A DNA stretch of 45,308 bases. Origin: Haloferax larsenii JCM 13917. GTDB taxonomy: Archaea; Halobacteriota; Halobacteria; Halobacteriales; Haloferacaceae. Within the stretch, counting starts at the first letter, position 1; each line of letters opens with the position of its first letter. Location: NCBI RefSeq assembly GCF_000336955.1, contig NZ_AOLI01000019.1, positions 115,960 to 161,267 of the forward strand, in the 5' to 3' direction. This document shows positions 39,924 to 45,308 of this stretch, in pieces. The position numbers and the translations under genes were made by a program. The notes under the pieces were generated by a model. It was not told the origin of the DNA, did not search any database, and saw nothing but the letters and a program-made list of their open reading frames with translations.

Positions 39924-41042
39924 ATGGCCGTCTCGCTGCCGTACCGTGACGAACTCGCCGTCGATTTCGCGTGGAACGAGTTCACCGGTGCGGTCGGTGA
40001 TTCGGTTACGGTCCTCCCCATCGTGGTCGCCGTCGCACGGCTGACCGATCTCTCGCTGACGCTCGTCCTCATCTGGTTCGGCGTCTTTCAAATCGTCTGG
40101 GGGCTGTACTACGCGGCCCCGCTTTCGGTCGAACCGATGAAGGCGCTCGCGGCCCTCCTCCTCGCCGAGACAGTCACCACTGGCGAGGCACTCGTCGCTG
40201 GTGTGCTCCTCGGCGTCGTCCTCCTCGCTATCGGTCGGACGCACTCACTCGGCCGACTGAGCCAATACATCGGCGCGCCCGTCGTTCGCGGCGTCCAGTT
40301 CGGCGTCGCGCTCGTCCTCCTCTCAACCGGCGTCGAACTGGGTGTCGGCGACCCGCTTTTGGCCGGTGTTGCAGTCGGTGTCGCGGCTCTCGCGGCCCTC
40401 GCCCGGCGCTGGAATCTAAGCGCCCTCGCCGTCCTGGCGGTCGGTGCCGCAATCGCCGCGTCCGACGTGGGACTGCTCGGACTCACGATCCCGTCGCTCG
40501 GCGACACCGCGCTGTTCGCGCCTGCAACGTTCACCCCCGCGACTGTCACCCTCCCGGCGTTCGAAGCGGCGGCCGCCCAGTTGGCGATGACCGTCGGCAA
40601 CGCCGCCCTCGCAACGTCGGTCCTCCTCTCGGATTACTTCGGCCGCGACGTGTCGGCCGACGAACTCGCCTCCAGCATGGGCGTGATGAACCTCGTTTCC
40701 GTCCCCTTTGGCGGCCTCCCGATGTGCCACGGCAGCGGCGGAGTTGCCGGAAAATACGCCTTCGGTGCCCGGACTGCGGGCGCGAACGTGGTGCTGGGGA
40801 TTGGATACGTGCTCGTCGCCCTGTTCGCCGTGGACGTTGCGGCCGCGTATCCCGTTTCGATGCTCGGCGTCGTACTGGCGATTATCGGCGTGCAGTTAGG
40901 TCGGACGAGTCTTCGGGAGGTTGGGGGCGGGGCGTACCCGTTTGTGGTCGCTGTTGGGGTCGTTGGCGTGGTAGCAAATCTGGGGGTGGCGTTCGTGGGC
41001 GGGATTGCGCTTTGGTTGGTGTGGAAGCGGGTCGGTCGGTAG
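39924..41042 (+). CDS. MOT1-like molybdate/sulfate transporter
   Basis: 372-residue transporter with about ten helices, resembling the MOT1 branch of the SulP family, which takes up molybdate. Hallmarks are EFTGAVGDSVTVLPIVVAVA (about 19-38) and the second motif GGLPMCHGSGGVAGKYAFGA (about 268-287), then RTAGANVVLG. Lacks a STAS domain, as MOT1 does. The substrate is inferred, but the two moeA genes elsewhere in the window show that the organism uses molybdenum cofactor. A TATA-like box (catattta, about 39889-39897) lies some 27-30 bases before the ATG. Confidence 0.85.
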   Translation: MAVSLPYRDELAVDFAWNEFTGAVGDSVTVLPIVVAVARLTDLSLTLVLIWFGVFQIVWGLYYAAPLSVEPMKALAALLLAETVTTGEALVAGVLLGVVLLAIGRTHSLGRLSQYIGAPVVRGVQFGVALVLLSTGVELGVGDPLLAGVAVGVAALAALARRWNLSALAVLAVGAAIAASDVGLLGLTIPSLGDTALFAPATFTPATVTLPAFEAAAAQLAMTVGNAALATSVLLSDYFGRDVSADELASSMGVMNLVSVPFGGLPMCHGSGGVAGKYAFGARTAGANVVLGIGYVLVALFAVDVAAAYPVSMLGVVLAIIGVQLGRTSLREVGGGAYPFVVAVGVVGVVANLGVAFVGGIALWLVWKRVGR

Positions 41043-41071
41043 TTGGAATATTCACGCTGTGGAATAGACGC

Positions 41072-41263
41072 CTACTGCTTCGCCAATTCGTCTTTCTTCG
41101 TGTGGACGATGAGTGTCATGACCACCCCGAATGCGGTCGTCAACAGGCGGAGTTGATTGAGACTGACGCTGGTAGAGAGCTTCGTGAGTGCGGCGACGAA
41201 GACAGCGCCGAACAGGAGACACGGGAGGATGATGTACACCGTGAGCGCCTTGGTTCGTTCCAT
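41072..41263 (-). CDS. Small two-helix membrane protein
   Basis: 63-residue protein with helix 1 at about 6-26 (ALTVYIILPCLLFGAVFVAA) and helix 2 at about 38-55 (LRLLTTAFGVVMTLIVHT), ending in a lysine-rich tail. No family recognised. A clear TATA-like GTTTTATT on the minus strand (41287-41294) lies 27 bases before the ATG, which argues that it is a real leaderless gene rather than a chance frame. Confidence 0.6.
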   Translation of the reverse strand: MERTKALTVYIILPCLLFGAVFVAALTKLSTSVSLNQLRLLTTAFGVVMTLIVHTKKDELAKQ

Positions 41264-41377
41264 GGGCGACCAGAAGTAGTGTCAACAATAAAACTACTCC
41301 CTCACGCCTCTCTGTGAATTCGTTCTACCACCCGACAGTCTGGCCATTTTTATAACTCCCACGCCGACGTACCACGT

Positions 41378-42304
41378 ATGCAGACGCACATCGTTCCCGT
41401 CGGGTTCGACTACGACCGACTCATCGCGCCGCTCATTCGCGACCAGTTGGACGTCGACCGGGTCATCCTCTTGGAGGGGGCCGTCGGGAGCGAGGCGAAC
41501 GTCGAGTACTCGAAGGACCTCTCTGGAAAGCTCGAAAAGGACTTCCAGAACCTCCTCGGTGCGGAGACCCACCGGGTCGTCGTCGACGACGTGTACGACT
41601 ACGACGCGGCCTTCGAGCAGGCGTACGACCTCATCAACGCGGAACTCGACGCCGACGACGAACTCCGGGGCGACGACGACGAACCGGGCGAAGTCTGGGT
41701 CAACGTGAGCGCCATGCCGCGGCCGGTCTCGTTTGCGTTTGCGACTGCCGCACACTCGATTATGGTCGAACGGCAGGCCGACCGCGAGCGCATCCACACC
41801 TACTACACGGCCCCGGAGAAGTATCTCGAAAGCGAACTCGCCGAGGAGTTGCGCACGGGCCGTGACCTCCTCGAAGACATCCTCGAATCCGGCGAGATAG
41901 ACGACGAGCGACTCCGCGAGCGAATCGAGAGTTCGTCGGACCTCTTGGCGGAGTTCGACGAGCGCGGAACCACGATTGGCGCGAAGCAAATCGACGACCG
42001 GCACATCGTCGAACTCCCGGTCGCGTCCTTCTCGAACGTCAAGCCCTTCGAGGAAGTCATCCTGTTCAAACTCGGCGAACACGGTGAGTTCGGGTCCGTC
42101 TCCGAACTCGCGGAGGCGCTCGCCCGCGAGATGAACGAGGAGTACACCGACTCCTTCCGGTCGAAGGTCATCTACAACGTCGACCGCCTCGGTCCCGGTG
42201 GCAAGGGCTACATCGAACAGCAAGAACGCGGGAAATCCTACCGGACGCGACTCTCCCGCATCGGCGAGTTGTGGGTGCGCGCCCACGCCGACAGCGACGA
42301 GTAA
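41378..42304 (+). CDS. HFX_2341-type regulator (CARF-like sensor with wHTH)
   Basis: 308-residue protein of the HFX_2341 (DUF6293) regulator family. The N-terminus (MQTHIVPVGFDYDRLIAPLI, then RVILLEG and VWVNVSAMPRPVSFAF at about 107-122) is a Rossmann-like, CARF-related domain that could bind a small or cyclic nucleotide. The C-terminal 100 residues form a winged helix: GEFGSVSELAEALAREMNEE (recognition region about 240-259), then RTRLSRIGELWVRA. Such proteins may couple a nucleotide signal to transcription. A TATA-like box (TTTTTATA, about 41348-41355) precedes the ATG by 27 bases. No CRISPR genes are in view. Confidence 0.85.
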   Translation: MQTHIVPVGFDYDRLIAPLIRDQLDVDRVILLEGAVGSEANVEYSKDLSGKLEKDFQNLLGAETHRVVVDDVYDYDAAFEQAYDLINAELDADDELRGDDDEPGEVWVNVSAMPRPVSFAFATAAHSIMVERQADRERIHTYYTAPEKYLESELAEELRTGRDLLEDILESGEIDDERLRERIESSSDLLAEFDERGTTIGAKQIDDRHIVELPVASFSNVKPFEEVILFKLGEHGEFGSVSELAEALAREMNEEYTDSFRSKVIYNVDRLGPGGKGYIEQQERGKSYRTRLSRIGELWVRAHADSDE

Positions 42305-42469
42305 GCCGCGTGAACCAACCCATGGGCGGACCGATGTGCAAGACGGGACGGGGCTGTGCGTTCTGGTCACTATCGAGTATATGAATCTAGGGCCGCGGTG
42401 CATCCGGCAAACCGTGCCGCATCGTGCTTAATCGGCCGCCTCCCCCACTTTTAGTCGGGTGAACAACAC
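42305..42469. other. Gene-free stretch with no clear content
   Basis: A 165-base gap between the HFX_2341-type regulator and the four-helix membrane gene. It has GC-rich segments, no convincing reading frame and no recognised RNA. The T-rich stretch at about 42446-42453 may be part of the promoter for the next gene. Confidence 0.4.
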
Positions 42470-42892
42470 GTGGCGTCGATACTCGCAGGCCTCGTCGGTG
42501 GGCTGCTCGCGACCGTAGTCATGACCGCCTTGATGATGACGATAGGAGACGATTCTCCGCCGCCGACTGCGGCCTTCTGGTCGAAGTACGTCGGCGACGA
42601 CCCCCCGGCGGAGTACATGATGCAGGGCATGGTCCTGCACTTCCTGTACGGTACCGTCGCGGGCATCGTCTTCGTGCTGGTCGTCCCACTGGTACTGAGC
42701 GTCTCGACGCTCACTGCGGGCATCATCGCTGGCCTTGCCTACGCAATCGTCCTGTTCGTCGTCGCCGCCGTGTTCTGGATGCGACTCGTGCTCGGCATGG
42801 AGCCGGAGCTGCAACAGGTAGTCGGCTTCCTCGCGTTCCACCTCGCGTACGGGCTGGTACTCGGGGGCGTCGTCGGCCTCAACGTCCTCTAA
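42470..42892 (+). CDS. Four-helix membrane protein (DUF6789-like)
   Basis: 140-residue protein starting with GTG. Four helices: 3-24 (SILAGLVGGLLATVVMTALM), 52-73 (GMVLHFLYGTVAGIVFVLVV), 75-100 (STLTAGIIAGLAYAIVLFVV) and 118-138 (GFLAFHLAYGLVLGGVVGL). The opening GLVGGxxATxVMT motif is shared with a group of haloarchaeal histidine-rich membrane proteins labelled DUF6789. Possible ligand His residues are in LHFLYG and AFHLAYG. Function unknown. Confidence 0.6.
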   Translation: MASILAGLVGGLLATVVMTALMMTIGDDSPPPTAAFWSKYVGDDPPAEYMMQGMVLHFLYGTVAGIVFVLVVPLVLSVSTLTAGIIAGLAYAIVLFVVAAVFWMRLVLGMEPELQQVVGFLAFHLAYGLVLGGVVGLNVL

Positions 42893-42957
42893 GTCGGCAC
42901 CGACGCACGTCGTTCACCCGTCCTGTACACCTTCCCCCATCGCCTCATTTTTTGTCC

Positions 42958-44013
42958 TCAGAAGTCGAGCCCCGCTGGACCCTTACTCGGCGAGAGCGGA
43001 CTCTGTGGCAACCCTTCCGGTGGCTCCGGGAGATTGAACTCTCGGGGTGCAACGTCGTTCGGCCCGTCGGGATAGAACACCGACGCGAGCAACTGGATGT
43101 GGTCCCGGCCGACATCGAGTTCGAACTGACCGCCGCCGTAGAGTGACATCCCTCGCTTTTCGGCGTACTCGATGGTTTCGAGGAGCGATTCGACCGTCCC
43201 GAACCGCGAGGGCTTGATGTTCAACCACGAAGGCTCGAACGGGAGTGCTTCGACCGATTCGACGCCCGTAATCGGTGCGTCCCACGAGACACGGTCTTCG
43301 TCGTCGTCGAACAGCGGACGCGTCTCGTCGGTAAAGGCCGGGTCTTCGAGAACGGCCTCGGGGAACCCGGTGACGACTCGCTCGTACAGTTCCGGGTCGG
43401 GTTCTTGGTCGACGTCCGTGCCTTCGTACTGGCCTTTCAGGTCGAGGATACGGACGCACTCCTTCCCCGAGAGCGACTCCACGAGGTCGGCGTCCCAGTC
43501 GCTCGTCGGGTCGAGTTTGAACTCGCACTCGGGGTCGCGTTCGAGGAGCATCTCGACGCGGTCTGCAGAGGGAGGGTCGCCGAGGCGCGTGCTCACGACG
43601 AACCGGACCGGGTCGCGCTCGCGGCCGAGCGCGCTCGCGAGGTCTGTGTCGTTCTGCCGGAGTGCGAGGTCGAGCCCGGCCGATTCGAGCGCCCACCGCC
43701 GGTAGTGGAGCGACGGTTCGCGCTCGGGGACTTTCGTGGGAAAGAGGTCGGTCCCGTCGAGTGCGGCCGAGAAATTGACGAACGAGTCGTACGACCCGAC
43801 GATGTCGAACACGTTCCCGGGTGTCTTGGCCAGCGCGTCGTGGTCCTCCACGTCGTAGGTCACGTCTTCGCCTCGCCCGGTCTCGCCCTCACCGGAGAGC
43901 TCGAAGACGGTCGTCTTGCGGTGAAAGCCACTCGACGTGTCGCTCTCGAATTGCTCGCGCGAGACGGACTCGATGGTGAGTGGTAGGTCGGCCACTCGGT
44001 CGAAGAGAGTCAT
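42958..44013 (-). CDS. Enolase-superfamily-like protein
   Basis: 351-residue acidic protein resembling the enolase/mandelate racemase superfamily. The C-terminal barrel shows KLDPTSDWDADL (Lys about 170), CVRILDLKGQYEG (Asp about 190), VLEDPAF (Glu), and SWLNIKPSRFGTVE (Lys about 275). These line up with the acid/base and metal-binding positions of the barrel. The N-terminal domain has a long Gly/Glu-rich loop. The reaction is unknown; a sugar acid or cycloisomerase function is possible. A T-rich box (GCCTTTTGC, around 44038-44046) lies 27 bases before the ATG. Confidence 0.75.
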   Translation of the reverse strand: MTLFDRVADLPLTIESVSREQFESDTSSGFHRKTTVFELSGEGETGRGEDVTYDVEDHDALAKTPGNVFDIVGSYDSFVNFSAALDGTDLFPTKVPEREPSLHYRRWALESAGLDLALRQNDTDLASALGRERDPVRFVVSTRLGDPPSADRVEMLLERDPECEFKLDPTSDWDADLVESLSGKECVRILDLKGQYEGTDVDQEPDPELYERVVTGFPEAVLEDPAFTDETRPLFDDDEDRVSWDAPITGVESVEALPFEPSWLNIKPSRFGTVESLLETIEYAEKRGMSLYGGGQFELDVGRDHIQLLASVFYPDGPNDVAPREFNLPEPPEGLPQSPLSPSKGPAGLDF

Positions 44014-44077
44014 CGCGCGGCGGTTCGCACGCGACGAGCAAAAGGCTAGTCCGGGGTCGTATCGAATCCCAAATGAA

Positions 44078-44842
44078 TTAGGCGAGACCGCCGAGTTCGA
44101 GCTTTTTCACGCGCGTTGCGAGCGCGAGGAACGTCGCAAAGAGCGTCAGGAACACTGCGCCGGCGGCCGCGACCTGAAGCACCGTCGTCCCGTAGGCGGC
44201 CGCGGAATCGGCGACCGGGAGCGCCGTGTGGTGCGGGTCGCCGACGAGTGGGACGAAGTAATCGACGAGGTCGTTGAAGCCGTACCACGCGACGGCGACG
44301 GCGACGGCGCGAATCGGGAACGCCGAGTAGCGCTGGATGAGGAAGGCCTGGACCACCATGGCGAGGTGGCTGAAGAACAAAAACAGGTACATCGGAAACC
44401 ACGTGACCGCGAGGAACGAGTCGGCGAAGGCCGCGAGGACGAACGGCGTCCACAGGCCGAGCTTCCAGCAACCGAAGAACGCGAGCGCGTTGACGTACTC
44501 GTTGGACCGTCCGAGCTTCCAGAGCGCGAGCGAGAGGGCGATAAAGAGCGTCGCCACCGGGCTGTCGGGGACGAACGGCCACATCACGAGAGGTTCGGTG
44601 GCGAACTGGAGTTGGACGACAGGGTCAGAAAACGGGTGGATGCCGTAGTACCAAAAGCCGAACGCGGTGCCGACGAGGTTGATGGCGACGACCAGCCACG
44701 CGACGTTGAGGCCGAAGTTCTCAAGCCACTTCGGAAGCGGCGCGAGCCACCACGGCAAGTTCGTGTTCGGCGGGAGGTCGTCGTCGCCGAAGAGGCGTCT
44801 CGGGTCGTCGAGTATGCGGCGCAGTCGCGTCGCCTCGTCCAT
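44078..44842 (-). CDS. DUF1405 membrane protein
   Basis: 254-residue membrane protein with about six helices. The segment [20 protein letters not shown] (about 30-50), [30 protein letters not shown] (about 85-105) and [20 protein letters not shown] (about 190-210) are typical of the DUF1405 family. Its role is unknown. The ATG at 44842 is preferred to 45214, because the longer frame runs across pdxS and lacks a membrane start. A T-rich box at about 44864-44872 precedes it by 27 bases. Divergent from pdxS. Confidence 0.88.
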   Translation of the reverse strand: MDEATRLRRILDDPRRLFGDDDLPPNTNLPWWLAPLPKWLENFGLNVAWLVVAINLVGTAFGFWYYGIHPFSDPVVQLQFATEPLVMWPFVPDSPVATLFIALSLALWKLGRSNEYVNALAFFGCWKLGLWTPFVLAAFADSFLAVTWFPMYLFLFFSHLAMVVQAFLIQRYSAFPIRAVAVAVAWYGFNDLVDYFVPLVGDPHHTALPVADSAAAYGTTVLQVAAAGAVFLTLFATFLALATRVKKLELGGLA

Positions 44843-44963
44843 AACCGGCCGAAAGCGTGGCCGAGTAAAAGCGGTGCCGGTCTTCCCCATGCGGCCGCCG
44901 CCCGTGGGAGTGACTGACGACCGGAAGCGACTCCTTAAGTGTACCCAGTCGCAAGCCAGAAAC

Positions 44964-45308
44964 ATGGCAGAGGAGACCGACCTGGAGGAACTCCGGCGCG
45001 GGACGGAACTCGTCAAGCGCGGGTTCGCCCAGATGCAGAAGGGCGGCGTCATCATGGACGTCGTCGACGCTGAACAGGCGAAGATTGCCGAGGAAGCTGG
45101 CGCGGTTGCCGTCATGGCCCTCGAAGCCGTTCCGGCCGACATCCGCAAACGCGGCGGCGTCTCTCGCATGGCCGACCCAGAGAAGGTCAAAGAAATCATC
45201 GACGCCGTCTCCATCCCGGTGATGGGGAAGGCCCGAATTGGCCACTACACCGAAGCGCAGATTCTCGAATCCATCGGCGTGGACATGGTCGACGAGAGCG
45301 AAGTTCTC
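44964..45308 (+). CDS. pdxS: Pyridoxal 5'-phosphate synthase subunit PdxS (partial)
   Basis: First 115 codons of PdxS (Pdx1/SNZ), the subunit that builds pyridoxal phosphate from ribose 5-phosphate, glyceraldehyde 3-phosphate and ammonia from Pdx[21 protein letters not shown] (about 20-39) holds the catalytic Asp, and the ribose-linked Lys89 is in VMGKARIGH (about 87-95). The gene runs off the window end; full length would be about 295-302 residues. A TATA-like CCTTAAGT (about 44931-44938) lies 27 bases before the ATG. Confidence 0.96.
   Translation, partial: MAEETDLEELRRGTELVKRGFAQMQKGGVIMDVVDAEQAKIAEEAGAVAVMALEAVPADIRKRGGVSRMADPEKVKEIIDAVSIPVMGKARIGHYTEAQILESIGVDMVDESEVL

Noticed and set aside
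1-45308. CRISPR arrays, tRNA/rRNA genes, transposases or integrases
   Set aside because: Looked for across intergenic regions and frames; no regularly spaced repeats, tRNA-like cloverleaf tails or recombinase motifs were seen by eye. A covariance-model search would be needed for small RNAs.

Overview
The window looks like the chromosome of a halophilic archaeon (class Halobacteria), probably Haloferax or a close relative. The proteins are very acidic, most of the DNA is GC-rich, and many genes have an A/T-rich box about 27 bases before the start codon, which points to leaderless transcription. Family content agrees: hypusinated eIF5A, archaeal DnaG, fused siroheme decarboxylase, LWR-salt protein, HFX_2341-type regulator, HalOD1 output domain and amphi-Trp protein. 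Genus is an inference. No rRNA, tRNA, transposase or CRISPR array was recognised.

Region 1 (1-4540) has visibly lower GC and looks like a defence island. It holds a Kiwa-like pair, kwaA (membrane) and kwaB (DUF4868-type), in one minus-strand block with an upstream DUF6884-like protein and a downstream 38-residue zinc-ribbon microprotein. A DUF6414-like gene converges on this block and a GIY-YIG-like gene diverges from it. Positions 4541-4752 carry only promoter-like boxes and broken reading frames, as at an island edge.

Region 2 (4753-24531) is mostly core genome. It holds a nuclease-like membrane protein; a hypusine block (eIF5A, agmatinase, NIF3, deoxyhypusine synthase); an Hsp20-ABC1 kinase pair; two overlapping moeA genes, the second fused to a periplasmic-binding-like domain; two response regulators; a methyltransferase and a HAD phosphatase; a pterin dehydratase with an LWR-salt protein; and a siroheme/heme block (AhbAB fusion, SirC, HemA).

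Region 3 (23587-32415) starts and ends with isoprenoid genes. A catalytic-type cis-prenyltransferase (uppS1) and a degenerate one (uppS2) that ends in an R-x-G tail flank a 6-kb insert. The insert holds three tandem lipoprotein serpins with an identical promoter box at identical spacing, plus a NUDIX gene and two small membrane genes separated by copies of one repeat. A DUF92 gene, possibly a prenyl-phosphate kinase, lies beyond uppS2.

Region 4 (32418-45308) is mixed: a GNAT enzyme, dnaG with an unusual leader, a sugar isomerase-like protein, DUF3311 with a Na+/solute symporter, amphi-Trp, a second GNAT enzyme, a YqcI/YcgG-cysteine hydrolase pair, a MOT1-like molybdate transporter, a CARF-like HFX_2341 regulator, an enolase-like protein, DUF1405 and the first 115 codons of pdxS.

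The strongest candidates for new biology are the extended haloarchaeal Kiwa locus with its microprotein, the possible two-subunit cis-prenyltransferase, and the serpin array with diversified reactive loops under one shared promoter element.
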